64,000 bases of DNA, taken from Buchnera aphidicola (Rhopalosiphum padi). Lineage in GTDB: Bacteria; Pseudomonadota; Gammaproteobacteria; Enterobacterales; Enterobacteriaceae. Positions within the stretch are counted from its first letter, which is position 1. Every line of letters starts with the position of its first letter. The notes under the pieces are model-generated. The model had not been told where the DNA came from and searched no databases. It saw only the letters and a list, made by a program, of their open reading frames with translations. The DNA lies in the NCBI RefSeq assembly GCF_005080845.1, contig NZ_CP034858.1, forward strand, positions 186,001 to 250,000, written 5' to 3'. The translations under genes were made by a program, and so were the position numbers. Shown one piece after another: positions 31,951-43,440 of the stretch.

Positions 31951-34170
31951 ATGTATTTAAATAAAAGAAAAATAAAATTATTAGGAAATTTTTTTTTCTT
32001 AATATTGGTTCTAGTATTTTTTTATGGATTTTTTTTATACATGAAAATCGGTCGATTAATCGATGGTAAAGTATGGCATTTTCCTACATCAATATATGGA
32101 CGTATAATAAATTTAGAACCTGGTAACTTGTACTCTCAAAAAGAAGTATCAAAATTCTTGCAGGGTACTATGTATAGAGAAGTAGATACTGTTATGTTAC
32201 CAGGAGAATATAGTATAAAGAATAATAATATAGAATTTATACGTCGTTCTTTTGATTTTCCAGATCTTAGAGAAAACGAATTTCATGTAAAGTTATTTTT
32301 TGATAATAATTATTTATTGAAAATTCAAAACCTTGAAAATAATCGTAATTTTAGTTTTTTCCGTTTAGAACCGAAGTTAATTGCTATGTTAGAGTCTCCA
32401 GAAGGAAAAAAACGTGTATTTATTCCTAGATCTAAATATCCAGAACTTTTAATTAAAACATTGTTAGCGATTGAAGATAGATATTTTTACGAACATGATG
32501 GTATTAATATTTCGTCTATTGGAAGAGCTTTTTTAGTAAATATAATGGCAGGTCGAACAGTACAGGGTGGTAGTACTCTTACTCAACAATTAGTTAAGAA
32601 TCTTTTTTTAACAAATACTCGTTCAATATGGAGAAAAATTAATGAAATGTATATGGCTTTAATTTTAGATTGGTTTTATAAAAAAGATCGTATTTTAGAG
32701 TTATATTTAAATGAAGTTTATTTAGGACAAGATGGTAAGGAACAAATTCGAGGTTTTCCTCTTGCTAGCTTGTATTATTTTGGCAGACCTATTGATGAGT
32801 TGAATTTAGATCAGTATGCTTTATTAGTAGGAATGGTTAAAGGAGCTTCTTTATATAATCCTTGGAGTAATCCTGATTTTGCTTTAAATAGAAGAAATTT
32901 AGTTTTACTTTCATTATACAATCAGGGATATATTCAAGAAAAAATTTATACTGAATTGTCTGCAAGACCTTTAAATATTAAAGCCAGGGGATGTGTTATT
33001 TCTTCTTATCCTAATTTTACACAGCTTGTTCAAATGGAGATAAAAGAAAAATTACAAAATAAAATTAAAAATTTATCAGGTATTAAAGTTTTTACAACTT
33101 TAGATATTTTTTCACAAAATGCTATTGAAAAAGCTGTTAAGATAGGAATACCAATTTTAAAAAAGAAAAAAAAATTAAAAGATTTAGAAATTGCTATGAT
33201 TGTAGTAGATCGTTTCACTGGCGAAATTCAAGCTCTTGTTGGTGGTTCTAATCCAAAATTTTATGGTTATAATCGAGCTTTGCAAGCTCGTCGTTCTATT
33301 GGTTCTCTATCTAAACCAATAACTTATTTAACGGCATTGTCTAATCCTAAAAAATATCGTTTAAACACGTGGATTTCTGATCATCCAATTGCAATTAAAT
33401 TAAAAAATGGTAAGTTTTGGATTCCAAAAAATAATAATTATCATTTTAGTGGTCAGGTTATGTTAATAGATGCATTAACTAATTCGATAAATATTCCTAC
33501 TGTTAATCTAAGTATAGATATGGGTTTAGAAAATTTGGTAAAAAGTTGGTTTCATCTAGGTATTTCTAAAAAATTAATCACTCCGTTTCCTTCTATATCT
33601 TTAGGAGCTATTAATTTAACACCGATTGAAATAGCTCAAGTTTTTCAAGTAATTGCAAGTGGTGGTTACAAAACCTTATTATCTTCAGTTCGATCAATTA
33701 TTTCTGATGATGGTAAAGTATTATACCAAAGTTTACCTCAATCTAAAAATATAGAATCTATTGAAGCAACTTATTTAACACTATATGGCATGCAAGAAGT
33801 AGTTAGTTGTGGAACAGCGAAATCATTAGGTTCAATTTTTAAAAAATTTTCTTTAGCAGGAAAAACTGGTACAACAAACAATTTAGTAGATAATTGGTTT
33901 GTGGGTATTGATGGAAGACAAATTGTAATTACTTGGATAGGAAGAGATAATAATAAATCAACTAAATTATATAGTTCTTCTGGTGCTATGCAAATTTATC
34001 GAAGATATCTTGAATATCAACGTCCAACTCCATTAATATTAAAGCCTCCTAAAAATATTAATATTTTTTATATGAATAAATTAGGAAGATTGTTTTGTGA
34101 AAGAAGTAACGAGCATAAAAAACCGTTACCAATATGGTTATTGAACGATGAAAATATATGTGGTAAATAA
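31951..34170 (+). CDS. mrcB: Penicillin-binding protein 1B (bifunctional)
   Basis: PBP1B polymerises lipid II into glycan strands and cross-links the peptides. The 739-residue product (E. coli 844) starts at the ATG at 31951 with an AAAGGG element before it. Order: short cytoplasmic part, transmembrane helix (about 9-31), a UB2H-like domain (about 60-145), a glycosyltransferase domain with catalytic Glu175 in EDRYFYEH, and a transpeptidase with SLSK (Ser452, Lys455) and KTGTT at 638. It lacks the long charged N-terminal extension and the Gln/Pro-rich C-terminal tail of E. coli. With the dcw cluster it shows that a working peptidoglycan system is maintained. Confidence 0.97.
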   Translation: MYLNKRKIKLLGNFFFLILVLVFFYGFFLYMKIGRLIDGKVWHFPTSIYGRIINLEPGNLYSQKEVSKFLQGTMYREVDTVMLPGEYSIKNNNIEFIRRSFDFPDLRENEFHVKLFFDNNYLLKIQNLENNRNFSFFRLEPKLIAMLESPEGKKRVFIPRSKYPELLIKTLLAIEDRYFYEHDGINISSIGRAFLVNIMAGRTVQGGSTLTQQLVKNLFLTNTRSIWRKINEMYMALILDWFYKKDRILELYLNEVYLGQDGKEQIRGFPLASLYYFGRPIDELNLDQYALLVGMVKGASLYNPWSNPDFALNRRNLVLLSLYNQGYIQEKIYTELSARPLNIKARGCVISSYPNFTQLVQMEIKEKLQNKIKNLSGIKVFTTLDIFSQNAIEKAVKIGIPILKKKKKLKDLEIAMIVVDRFTGEIQALVGGSNPKFYGYNRALQARRSIGSLSKPITYLTALSNPKKYRLNTWISDHPIAIKLKNGKFWIPKNNNYHFSGQVMLIDALTNSINIPTVNLSIDMGLENLVKSWFHLGISKKLITPFPSISLGAINLTPIEIAQVFQVIASGGYKTLLSSVRSIISDDGKVLYQSLPQSKNIESIEATYLTLYGMQEVVSCGTAKSLGSIFKKFSLAGKTGTTNNLVDNWFVGIDGRQIVITWIGRDNNKSTKLYSSSGAMQIYRRYLEYQRPTPLILKPPKNINIFYMNKLGRLFCERSNEHKKPLPIWLLNDENICGK

Positions 34171-34372
34171 ATAGTTTTAAAAAAAATCTTTAATAAAGTT
34201 TAAAAAAAGAAAATTTCTTTTATAACAAATTAATAAAAAATACTATTTTTTTATCCAATAAATGTTTAATTATTTTAATCAACATTATTTATTTTTTAAT
34301 TTTAGTTACTAAAAAAATATAAAATTTTCTTAAATGTTAATTAATAAAAAAGTATAACTTGAGAGTTCTAAT

Positions 34373-36997
34373 ATGTTTATTAAATTTTTAGCCAAAATAT
34401 TTAGTAATCGTAATGATCGTATTTTAAAAAAATTCAAAAATATAGTATCTTCAATTAATCAATTAGAAGAAAAATTTAAGAAATTATCAGATAAGAAACT
34501 GCAAGAAAATACAAAACTATTTCGTACAAGATTAAAAAATGGTGAAAATTTAGATGATTTATTACCAGAATCTTTTGCAACAGTTAGAGAAGCAAGTCGT
34601 CGTGTTTTCAACATGCGTCATTTTGATGTTCAAATTCTTGGTGGAATCGTTTTAAATAAACAGTGTATTGCAGAAATGCGTACAGGAGAAGGAAAAACAT
34701 TAACTTCTACGTTGCCTTCTTATTTAAATGCATTGACAGGTCGAGGTGTTCATATTGTTACTATGAATGACTATTTAGCAGAGCGAGATGCTAAAAAGAA
34801 TGCGCCTTTGTTTGAATTTCTTGGTTTAACAGTTGGTTTAAATTTATCTGAAATGTCTTTTATTGATAAAAAAAAAGCTTATTTATGTGATATTACTTAT
34901 GGTACTAATAATGAATATGGATTTGATTATCTGCGAGACAATATGGTTTTTTCTTCTGAAGAAAGAGTCCAACGTGAATTAAATTATGCTTTAGTAGACG
35001 AAGTCGATTCAATTTTAATCGATGAAGCCAGAACACCTTTGATTATTTCTGGACCTTCAGAAGACAGTTCTTTTTTATATAAAGAAATTAATAAATTAGT
35101 ACCATCTTTGATTTGTCAAAAAAAAGAAGATTCAGATAAATTTCATGGAAATGGTCATTTTTCTATTGATGAAAAGTCAAAACAAATATACTTAACTGAA
35201 AGAGGTTTAGTAGAAATTGAAAAGGTATTACTTGATCAAAAATTAATAAAAAAAGAAGAGTCTTTATATTCTTCAAATAATATTATCTTAATGCATCATG
35301 TTATTTCTGCTTTACGTGCTCATCATTTATTTACACGAAATATAGATTATCTTGTAAAAGATAACAATGTTGTTATTGTTGATGAACATACAGGTCGAAC
35401 TATGCCTGGTAGAAGATGGTCTGATGGACTACATCAAGCAATAGAAGCTAAAGAAAATGTTGCTATAAAAAATGAAAATCAAACTTTAGCATCTATTACA
35501 TTTCAAAATTATTTTCGTTTATATAAAAAAATAGCAGGTATGACAGGTACTGCTGCAACCGAATCTTTTGAATTTAGTTCAATTTATAATCTAGATACTG
35601 TTATAATTCCTACAAATAAGCCAATGATAAGAAAAGATATGTCTGATTTAGTTTATATGACTGAAGAAGAAAAAATAAATGCGATATTAAAAGATATCCA
35701 AAATTGTATAAAAAAAAATCAACCTGTATTAGTTGGTACAATTTCAATTGAAAAATCAGAAATGATTTCAAAAAAACTAAAAAAATTAAATATTAAACAC
35801 AATGTTTTAAATGCTAAATTTCATGCAAGAGAGGCTGAAATTATAGCTCAAGCAGGAAAACCAAAATCAGTAACAATTGCTACTAATATGGCTGGTAGAG
35901 GTACAGATATTGTCCTAGGAGGTAGTTTAGAATCACAGTTAGAAAAAAATATATGTTTAGATAAAGTTAAAAAAATCAAGATTAGTTGGAAAAAACAACA
36001 TGATTTAGTTGTTTTGTCTGGAGGATTACATATTATTGGTACTGAACGTCATGAATCACGTCGTATTGATAATCAATTAAGAGGGCGTTCTGGTCGACAA
36101 GGAGACAGTGGTTCTTCACGTTTTTACCTCTCTATGGAAGATTCACTAATGAGGATTTTTGCATCTGATAAAATTACTAGTATGATGAGAAAGTTAGGAC
36201 TGTCTTTTAATGAAGCGATTGAACACCCTTGGGTTACAAAAGCTATAGAAAATGCTCAAAAAAAAGTAGAAAATCGTAATTTTGACATTAGAAAGCAATT
36301 ATTAGAATACGATGATGTATGTAATGAACAACGTCGTGTGATTTATGCACAACGTAATAAATTAATTGATTCAGAAAATATTCAACAAACTATTTACGAT
36401 ATTTTAAAAGATGTACTGTATAATACAATTAAAACACATATAAATTTTAATTTTCCAAAAAATAGATCAAATATTCTAGATTTAGAAAAAAAGTTAAATG
36501 CTGAATTTAATTTAAATATATCCATTCAAGATTGGTTAAAAAAAGATCCTGATATAAAAAAAGAAAGTATTATAAAAAAAATTATTAGTATTGCAAAAAA
36601 AAATTATCTCAATAAAGAAATTGAAATAGGTGTTAGTAATATTAGAATGATAGAAAAATCTATTATGTTGCAAATACTCGATTCTCTTTGGAAAGAACAT
36701 TTATCCGCAATGGATTATTTAAGACAAGGTATTCATTTGCGTGGTTATGCCCAAAAAGATCCTAAACAAGAGTATAAACGTGAATCTTTTAATATGTTTT
36801 CTAACATGTTAGAATTATTAAAATATGAAGTTATATCTTTTCTTAGTAAACTAGATCTATCTTATATAAAAAGAAATTTCAATTTAAATATTAATAATAA
36901 TTCTTTTATTTTAAATAATGATCCTAAAATAGGAAGAAATACGCCTTGTTTTTGTGGATCTGGAAAAAAATATAAGTATTGTCATGGAAGTTTATAA
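34373..36997 (+). CDS. secA: Preprotein translocase ATPase SecA
   Basis: SecA drives unfolded preproteins through SecYEG by ATP hydrolysis. The 874-residue product (E. coli 901) has Walker A GEGKT at about 105-109, a DEAD-box-like [15 protein letters not shown] near 213, the preprotein-binding domain, the second ATPase motor ending at GRSGRQGD, and a C-terminal zinc finger with Cys859, Cys861, Cys870 and His871 that binds SecB and lipids. It precedes mutT by 34 bp as in E. coli; secM and lpxC, which join it to the dcw cluster there, are absent and the two loci are separated. Confidence 0.98.
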   Translation: MFIKFLAKIFSNRNDRILKKFKNIVSSINQLEEKFKKLSDKKLQENTKLFRTRLKNGENLDDLLPESFATVREASRRVFNMRHFDVQILGGIVLNKQCIAEMRTGEGKTLTSTLPSYLNALTGRGVHIVTMNDYLAERDAKKNAPLFEFLGLTVGLNLSEMSFIDKKKAYLCDITYGTNNEYGFDYLRDNMVFSSEERVQRELNYALVDEVDSILIDEARTPLIISGPSEDSSFLYKEINKLVPSLICQKKEDSDKFHGNGHFSIDEKSKQIYLTERGLVEIEKVLLDQKLIKKEESLYSSNNIILMHHVISALRAHHLFTRNIDYLVKDNNVVIVDEHTGRTMPGRRWSDGLHQAIEAKENVAIKNENQTLASITFQNYFRLYKKIAGMTGTAATESFEFSSIYNLDTVIIPTNKPMIRKDMSDLVYMTEEEKINAILKDIQNCIKKNQPVLVGTISIEKSEMISKKLKKLNIKHNVLNAKFHAREAEIIAQAGKPKSVTIATNMAGRGTDIVLGGSLESQLEKNICLDKVKKIKISWKKQHDLVVLSGGLHIIGTERHESRRIDNQLRGRSGRQGDSGSSRFYLSMEDSLMRIFASDKITSMMRKLGLSFNEAIEHPWVTKAIENAQKKVENRNFDIRKQLLEYDDVCNEQRRVIYAQRNKLIDSENIQQTIYDILKDVLYNTIKTHINFNFPKNRSNILDLEKKLNAEFNLNISIQDWLKKDPDIKKESIIKKIISIAKKNYLNKEIEIGVSNIRMIEKSIMLQILDSLWKEHLSAMDYLRQGIHLRGYAQKDPKQEYKRESFNMFSNMLELLKYEVISFLSKLDLSYIKRNFNLNINNNSFILNNDPKIGRNTPCFCGSGKKYKYCHGSL

Positions 36998-37031
36998 CTT
37001 TTCTTAAAATTTTTAATTTGGATTTTATTTT

Positions 37032-37421
37032 ATGAAGTATCAAAATATAGTGATTGGAATAATTATAAAAAAAAATAAAATTTATATTACTAAAGCAAGA
37101 AAAAAAAAATACGTGTCAGATTTATGGGAATTTCCAGGAGGAAAAGTAGAAAAAAATGAAAGTTTAGCATGTTCATTAAAGCGAGAATTATTAGAAGAAA
37201 TAGGTCTTAAAATACTAAAGTTTCGTTTTTTTCGATGTGTTCAGCATTTTTATAAAAAAATAAAACTATATTTTTTTTTCATTACTAAATGGAAAGGTAG
37301 AATATATAGTAGAGAAGGATATTTATATCAATGGATATTTTTTGATAATCTAAAATATTTTAATTTTCCTACTTTCAATCAAAATATTATTAATGCTTTA
37401 GAAAAACGAGATTTTTTTTAG
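37032..37421 (+). CDS. mutT: 8-oxo-dGTP diphosphatase MutT
   Basis: MutT hydrolyses 8-oxo-dGTP so that the oxidised base is not built into DNA. The 129-residue product has the length of E. coli MutT and a complete Nudix box at residues 37-59, with spacing G-x5-E-x7-REL-x-EE-x-GL. The C-terminal half is Phe- and Tyr-rich and more divergent. It lies 34 bp after secA and 18 bp from the converging coaE. Confidence 0.95.
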   Translation: MKYQNIVIGIIIKKNKIYITKARKKKYVSDLWEFPGGKVEKNESLACSLKRELLEEIGLKILKFRFFRCVQHFYKKIKLYFFFITKWKGRIYSREGYLYQWIFFDNLKYFNFPTFNQNIINALEKRDFF

Positions 37422-37439
37422 ATAAAAATACATATTTTT

Positions 37440-38087
37440 TTAGTAAAATTTAGTCAAATTATTTTTTTTTATATTTTTTTGATTATTTTTTTTTGATAAA
37501 TATACATAAAAATTATTAAGATAATAAGTGTATAAATTTAATTTTTCAATATTTTGATTTTTATTTAAAATGATATCATCTGATAAAAAAATTCTTTTTT
37601 TTCTACTAATTTGAGAAGAAATAATTTTTTTAGCTTCATAAATATTTATTTTATCTCTCTTTATTATACGTTTAATTTGTATTCTTACTGGTGTATCAAT
37701 TAAAAGTATTCGACTTGCTTTTTTTTCTATTTTTTTTTCAAAAAGCAATGGAACAACCCATAAACACCATGTTGATTTTATTAACTCTATCTTTTTTTTA
37801 CTTTCTTTCAAAATTATAGGATGAAGTATATTTTCTAACCATAGTCTACTTTTTTTATCATTGAAAATATGCTTGCGAAGTAAAAAACGGTTTATTGAAT
37901 TGTCTTGATTTAATATTTTTTTACCAAATTTTTTTTTGATAGATCTTGATACTTCTTTATTTTTTTCTATTGTTTTTCGTCCAATGACGTCAGTATCAAT
38001 AATATTAATACCTATTTTTTTAAAGCTATCAGAAACAGTAGTTTTTCCGCTACAAATTCCTCCAGTAAGTGCTACAATATAAGTCAT
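37440..38087 (-). CDS. coaE: Dephospho-CoA kinase
   Basis: CoaE phosphorylates dephospho-CoA, the last step in coenzyme A synthesis. The 215-residue product (E. coli 206) has the P-loop GICSGKT at 10-16; the family usually has GIGSGKS, so the Gly to Cys and Ser to Thr changes are small. The LLFE and RDKI segments typical of the family follow. The C-terminal 20 residues are a Lys/Asn-rich tail. With panB and panC it shows part of the CoA route. It diverges from guaC. Confidence 0.94.
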   Translation of the reverse strand: MTYIVALTGGICSGKTTVSDSFKKIGINIIDTDVIGRKTIEKNKEVSRSIKKKFGKKILNQDNSINRFLLRKHIFNDKKSRLWLENILHPIILKESKKKIELIKSTWCLWVVPLLFEKKIEKKASRILLIDTPVRIQIKRIIKRDKINIYEAKKIISSQISRKKRIFLSDDIILNKNQNIEKLNLYTYYLNNFYVYLSKKNNQKNIKKNNLTKFY

Positions 38088-38228
38088 AATTTTTTATTTA
38101 TTTAAATTTAGAGATTTGATGGTACTAAAAATATTTAATTTTTATTCAAAAAAAACTATTTTAATATATTTTTATATTATAAAATTTTTTATATCATATT
38201 TTAATATTTAGTATAGGACTTTTATTTT

Positions 38229-39278
38229 ATGCGTATTGAAGAAGACATAAAACTAGGTTTTAAAGATGTATTAATAAGACCAAAAAGATCTACTTTAAAA
38301 AGTCGTTCTGAAGTTAATCTTATGCGTTGCTTTTCTTTTAAATATTCTACCATAAAATGGTTTGGAATTCCACTTATTGCGGCTAATATGGATACTGTAG
38401 GCACTTTTCGTATGGCTGAATCCTTATCAAAATTTAACATATTAACAGCAGTACATAAATATTATTCTTTAGATGAATGGAAAAATTTTATTAGTGTTTC
38501 TTCTAAAGAAATATTGAAACATGTAATTGTTTCGATTGGAACATCTAATCTAGATTTTTTAAAAATAAAAAAAATTTTTTCATTATCTTCTGAATTAAAA
38601 TATATTTGCATTGATGTAGCCAATGGCTATTCTGAGTATTTTGTTTCTTTTTTAAAAAAAATAAGAGATTTTTTTCCAGATAAAATTATTTGTGCAGGTA
38701 ATGTTGTTACTGGTGAAATGGTTGAAGAATTAATATTATCTGGAGCAGATGTAGTAAAAGTAGGTATAGGACCTGGTTCTGTATGCACTACACGAATAAA
38801 AACAGGAATAGGTTATCCTCAACTGTCAGCTATTATAGAATGTGCAGATGCCGCACATGGATTAAATGGTCAAATCATTAGTGATGGTGGTTGTACTGTT
38901 TCAGGAGATATTGCAAAAGCTTTTGGAGGGGGTGCGGATTTTGTTATGTTAGGTGGTATTTTTGCAGGACATGCCGAGTGTTTAGGGGAAATAATCAAAG
39001 AAAAATCTAAAAAATTTATGCTATTTTATGGTATGAGTTCTACTTCTGCAATGAAACGCTATACAGGTAAAATTCCAGGATACCGTGCATCTGAAGGTAA
39101 AATAGTTAAAATACCTTTTCGTGGGAATGTAGATATGACTGTACGTGATATTTTAGGAGGATTACGTTCTTCTTGTACTTATGTAGGAGCACAAAAATTG
39201 AAAGAGTTAACTAAAAGAACTACCTTTATACGAGTTAGCGAACAAGAAAATTGTATTTTTAATAATTTTAAAAATTAA
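38229..39278 (+). CDS. guaC: GMP reductase
   Basis: GuaC converts GMP to IMP with NADPH, balancing adenine and guanine nucleotides. The 349-residue product (E. coli 347) is a TIM barrel with the catalytic cysteine at 186 in GPGSVCTTR and a [19 protein letters not shown] phosphate-binding stretch. The lack of CBS domains and the FAGHAE segment distinguish it from IMP dehydrogenase. It follows coaE divergently, and a hairpin terminator follows it. Confidence 0.96.
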   Translation: MRIEEDIKLGFKDVLIRPKRSTLKSRSEVNLMRCFSFKYSTIKWFGIPLIAANMDTVGTFRMAESLSKFNILTAVHKYYSLDEWKNFISVSSKEILKHVIVSIGTSNLDFLKIKKIFSLSSELKYICIDVANGYSEYFVSFLKKIRDFFPDKIICAGNVVTGEMVEELILSGADVVKVGIGPGSVCTTRIKTGIGYPQLSAIIECADAAHGLNGQIISDGGCTVSGDIAKAFGGGADFVMLGGIFAGHAECLGEIIKEKSKKFMLFYGMSSTSAMKRYTGKIPGYRASEGKIVKIPFRGNVDMTVRDILGGLRSSCTYVGAQKLKELTKRTTFIRVSEQENCIFNNFKN

Positions 39279-39304
39279 AATATATTTTTTAAAAGTTAAA
39301 AAAT

Positions 39305-39354
39305 AAAATCAATAAAATTAATTATACTCATAGTTAGTTTTGTTGATTTTTTTT
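39305..39354 (+). terminator. Terminator after guaC
   Basis: A 15-bp stem with two T-G wobbles (39305-39319 with 39336-39350), a 16-base loop and a run of eight T at 39347-39354. It separates guaC from the aceE operon. Confidence 0.6.
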
Positions 39355-39508
39355 AGAAATTAATAGCTTTTTTTAATAAAAAAAATATTTTTTTTAAAAA
39401 ATTAAAATTACTTAATTATATAAAATTAATTATTAATATAAAAAATGATAATATTTTAAGTTAAATATTAATTTTATTGTTAAATATAATATATAAGGAA
39501 TTTAGACC

Positions 39509-42175
39509 ATGTCAGAAAATTTATATAATGATGACGTGGATCCAGTCGAAACTAATGATTGGGTGCAATCAATTGAATCTGTTATTCGTGAAGAAGGTCT
39601 AGAAAGAGCTAAATTTTTAATTGAAAAGATTTTAAAGAAGTCTAAAATAACTAGAGCACATTTTTTTAAGTGTTTTTTTACTAGCGATTATATTAATACC
39701 ATTAGTAGCGAAGAGGAAATTGAATATCCAGGAGATTTAATTTTAGAAAAGCGCATTCGTTCAGCTATTCGATGGAATGCAATAATGATGGTTTTACGTG
39801 CTTCAAAAAAAAATTTAGAATTAGGAGGACATTTATCATCTTTTCAATCTTCTGCTACAATATATGAAGTATGTTTTAATCATTTTTTTCGTTCTAGAAA
39901 TAATGAAGACGGAGGTGATTTAGTTTATTTTCAAGGTCATATTGCTCCAGGTATTTATGCTAGATCTTTTTTAGAAGGTCGTTTATCAAAAGAACAAATT
40001 GATAATTTCAGGCAAGAAGTTGATGGAAAAGGATTGTCTTCTTATCCTCATCCTAAATTAATGCCAAATTTTTGGCAATTTCCAACTGTTTCAATGGGAT
40101 TAGGACCACTTTGTGCTATTTATCAAGCAAAGTTTTTAAAATATTTACAAAATCGTGAATTAAAAAATACCTCTAAACAGACAGTTTATGCTTTTTTAGG
40201 AGATGGTGAAATGGATGAACCAGAATCTAAAGGAGCGATTTCTATTGCTGTTCGCGAAAAATTAGATAATTTAATCTTCATAATAAACTGTAATTTACAA
40301 AGATTAGACGGTCCAGTAGTAGGTAATGGTAAAATTGTAAATGAATTAGAAAGTTTTTTTTATGGAGCTGGATGGAAAGTTATAAAAGTCATATGGGGGG
40401 GGGAATGGGATTATTTATTAAAAAAAGATAAAACCGGAAAATTAATTCAACTAATGAATGAAACAATAGATGGTGACTATCAAACATTAAAATCAAAAGA
40501 TGGGGCATATGTTCGAAAATATTTTTTTGGTAAATATAAAGAAACACTAGAATTAGTAAAAGATATGACAGATGAAGAAATATGGAATTTAAATAGAGGA
40601 GGACATGATCCTAAAAAAATGTTTAATGCATTAAAAAAAGCTAAGGAGATTAAAGATAAACCGACTGTTATTTTAGCACATACAGTTAAAGGATATGGTA
40701 TGGGTGTTATTGCTGAAGGAAAAAATGTAGCACATCAAATAAAAAAAATTAATATTAATGGAATTATTTACATTCGAGATCGTTTTAATATTCCTCTCTC
40801 AAATAAAGATATTAAAGAATTACCATATATTGTTTTTGAAAAAAACTCTGAAGAATACTGTTACATGCATGAACAAAGAAAAAAATTAGGCGGTTATATC
40901 CCATTTCGCTTATCTAAATTTACTAATGCATTAAATATCCCCGATTTAATAGATTTTAAATCTTTATTAGAAGAACAAAACAAAAAAATTTCGACTACTA
41001 TTGCTTTTGTTCGTGTTTTAAATTTAATTTTAAAAAATCATTCTATTAAAAATTTAATAGTTCCAATTATTGCTGATGAAGCTCGTACATTCGGTATGGA
41101 AGGTTTATTTAGAATGATTGGAATTTATAGTTCTATTGGGCAAAAATATACTCCTCAAGATCGAGAACAATTAGCTTATTATAAAGAAGAAAAAAAGGGA
41201 CAAATATTGCAAGAAGGAATAAATGAACTAGGTGCTGCTTCATCTTGGTTAGCTGCTGCTACTTCTTATAGTACCAATAATTTCCCGATGATTCCTTTTT
41301 ATATTTATTATTCAATATTTGGTTTTCAAAGAATAGGTGATCTTTTTTGGGCAGCTGGTGATCAGCAAGCAAGAGGTTTTCTCATTGGAGGAACATCTGG
41401 CAGAACTACTTTAAATGGAGAAGGTTTGCAACATGAAGATGGTCATAGTCATATACAATCATTAACAATTCCTAATTGTATCTCTTATGATCCTGCATTT
41501 GCTTATGAGGTTGCTGTTATTATACAGGATGGATTAAGAAGAATGTATGGCCCTCTTCAAGAAAATATATACTATTATATCACGACAATTAATGAAAATT
41601 ATTATATGCCAGCTATGCCAAAAGGTGTAGAAAAAGGTATTTGTAAAGGAATTTATAAGTTAAAAACTTTACAGGCCAATGAATTAAAAGTGCAATTGAT
41701 GGGATCTGGGGCAATTTTACGTTGTGTTTGTAAAGCAGGTGAAATTTTATCTAATGATTATTCTATAACTACAGATATTTATAGTGTGACGTCTTTTACA
41801 GAGTTAGCTAGAAATGGTGAAGATTGTGAAAGATGGAATATGTTGCATCCATGTCAAAAAAAAAGAATTGCTTATATTAAAACTGTAATGAATTCCTCTC
41901 CAGCGGTAGCAGCAACTGATTATATGAAATTATTTGCTGAACAAATTCGTCATTATATTCCATCAAATGAATATTATGTATTGGGTACAGATGGTTTTGG
42001 ACGTTCAGATAGTCGTGATAAATTACGTGATCATTTTGAAGTTAGTGCTCATTATATTGTAGTAGCGGCTTTAAACTTGTTGGCTAAATTAAATAATATT
42101 AATAAAAAAGTAGTAGAAGAGGCAATTATTAAATTTAATATTAATGCAGATAAAATTAATCCGCGTTTAGCTTAA
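39509..42175 (+). CDS. aceE: Pyruvate dehydrogenase E1 component
   Basis: AceE decarboxylates pyruvate with thiamine diphosphate and passes the acetyl group to the lipoyl arm of AceF. The 888-residue product (E. coli 887) is the homodimeric type. The thiamine diphosphate motif begins at GDGEMDEPE near residue 231 and ends in an NCNLQRLDGPV segment; the second domain has ADEARTFGMEGLFR. It has an AAGGAA ribosome-binding element 10 bases before the ATG. First gene of aceE-aceF-lpd; no pdhR regulator gene lies upstream, where only 230 bp of spacer separates it from guaC. Confidence 0.98.
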   Translation: MSENLYNDDVDPVETNDWVQSIESVIREEGLERAKFLIEKILKKSKITRAHFFKCFFTSDYINTISSEEEIEYPGDLILEKRIRSAIRWNAIMMVLRASKKNLELGGHLSSFQSSATIYEVCFNHFFRSRNNEDGGDLVYFQGHIAPGIYARSFLEGRLSKEQIDNFRQEVDGKGLSSYPHPKLMPNFWQFPTVSMGLGPLCAIYQAKFLKYLQNRELKNTSKQTVYAFLGDGEMDEPESKGAISIAVREKLDNLIFIINCNLQRLDGPVVGNGKIVNELESFFYGAGWKVIKVIWGGEWDYLLKKDKTGKLIQLMNETIDGDYQTLKSKDGAYVRKYFFGKYKETLELVKDMTDEEIWNLNRGGHDPKKMFNALKKAKEIKDKPTVILAHTVKGYGMGVIAEGKNVAHQIKKININGIIYIRDRFNIPLSNKDIKELPYIVFEKNSEEYCYMHEQRKKLGGYIPFRLSKFTNALNIPDLIDFKSLLEEQNKKISTTIAFVRVLNLILKNHSIKNLIVPIIADEARTFGMEGLFRMIGIYSSIGQKYTPQDREQLAYYKEEKKGQILQEGINELGAASSWLAAATSYSTNNFPMIPFYIYYSIFGFQRIGDLFWAAGDQQARGFLIGGTSGRTTLNGEGLQHEDGHSHIQSLTIPNCISYDPAFAYEVAVIIQDGLRRMYGPLQENIYYYITTINENYYMPAMPKGVEKGICKGIYKLKTLQANELKVQLMGSGAILRCVCKAGEILSNDYSITTDIYSVTSFTELARNGEDCERWNMLHPCQKKRIAYIKTVMNSSPAVAATDYMKLFAEQIRHYIPSNEYYVLGTDGFGRSDSRDKLRDHFEVSAHYIVVAALNLLAKLNNINKKVVEEAIIKFNINADKINPRLA

Positions 42176-42188
42176 GAGGTAAAGAAAA

Positions 42189-43415
42189 GTGCATATTGAA
42201 GTTAAAATGCCTGATATTGGTTTAGACGAGGTTGAGGTAACAGAAGTATTAGTGAAAGTTGGAGAAGAAATAGAATTAGATCAAGCATTAATAACTGTAG
42301 AAGGAGATAAAGCTTCTATGGAAATACCAGCACCAATATCCGGAATTGTAAAGGATATTATTATAAAAATTGGTGAAAAGGTAACGACTTCTTCTGTAAT
42401 TATGATTTTTAAATCTAATGATTTGAACTCTATAAAAAATAAAAAAGATTTTAATTATATAAAAACAGAAAAAAAATTGAGTGACAATGTTTTAGAAGAA
42501 AAAGATATTAAAAAAAATGTTTTAATTCATGCAACACCAGTTATAAGACGTTTAGCTCGTTATTTAAACATTGATTTAAAGAATATTATACCCTCTGGTC
42601 CTAAAAATCGCATCTTAAAAGAAGACATTGAATTATATATAAAAAAAAATAATGCTTTGAAAAAAAATTCTTTTAATATAGATGAAAATAATATTGAAGG
42701 TTTTCATAAAAATCCATTCAAAGAAATATCTATTACGAATATTCAAAAAATTGTCGGAAAAAATTTACATCAAAATTGGATAAACATACCTCATGTAACA
42801 CAATTTGATGAAGTTAATATAACTTTATTAGAAGAATTTCGTCAGAAGTATAATAGTCAAAAAAAACAGAAAAATAATGTTTTTTCTAATATCACTATAT
42901 TACCTTTCATTATAAAAACCGTAGCGTATGCATTATTAGAATTTCCTATTTTTAATAGTTCTTTATCTTCAAATAAAAAAACAATTTTTTTAAAAAAGTA
43001 TGTCAACGTTGGTATTGCTGTTGATGTTGAACACGGTTTATTTGTTCCTGTTTTAAAAAATGTTGATAAAAAAAATATAGAAAATTTATCTTCTGAATTA
43101 ATTTTCCTTTCAAATAAAGCACGCGAAAATAAATTAAATGAATCAGATATGAAAGATGGTTGTTTTACAATTTCCAATTTAGGTGGAATTGGAGGGAGTT
43201 GGTTTTCTCCAATTATTAATTCTCCTGAAGTTGCAATTCTTGGAGTATCAAAAGCTACAATAAAACCACTATGGAATGGAAAAGAATTTATTCCTTCTTT
43301 GATGTTGCCATTATCTCTATCATATGATCATCGCGTAATTAATGGAGCAGATGCTGCTCGTTTTTTAACTTTTATTGGAAAATTATTATCTGATATACGT
43401 TTTCTAATTATGTAA
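42189..43415 (+). CDS. aceF: Dihydrolipoyl acetyltransferase (pyruvate dehydrogenase E2)
   Basis: AceF is the core of the pyruvate dehydrogenase complex and transfers acetyl groups from lipoyl to CoA. The 408-residue product has one lipoyl domain (lysine at 41 in GDKASME), a peripheral-subunit-binding domain (about 115-150, starting HATPVIRRLARYL), and the catalytic domain (about 180-408) with His381 in SYDHRVINGADAARF; the fourth residue after His is Asn. E. coli AceF has three lipoyl domains (630 residues), so two are lost. The start is GTG, preceded by AGAGGT. Gaps of 13 and 25 bp to aceE and lpd indicate one operon. Confidence 0.97.
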   Translation: MHIEVKMPDIGLDEVEVTEVLVKVGEEIELDQALITVEGDKASMEIPAPISGIVKDIIIKIGEKVTTSSVIMIFKSNDLNSIKNKKDFNYIKTEKKLSDNVLEEKDIKKNVLIHATPVIRRLARYLNIDLKNIIPSGPKNRILKEDIELYIKKNNALKKNSFNIDENNIEGFHKNPFKEISITNIQKIVGKNLHQNWINIPHVTQFDEVNITLLEEFRQKYNSQKKQKNNVFSNITILPFIIKTVAYALLEFPIFNSSLSSNKKTIFLKKYVNVGIAVDVEHGLFVPVLKNVDKKNIENLSSELIFLSNKARENKLNESDMKDGCFTISNLGGIGGSWFSPIINSPEVAILGVSKATIKPLWNGKEFIPSLMLPLSLSYDHRVINGADAARFLTFIGKLLSDIRFLIM

Positions 43416-43440
43416 TTTTTTTCTAAAGAGGTTTTTTAAA

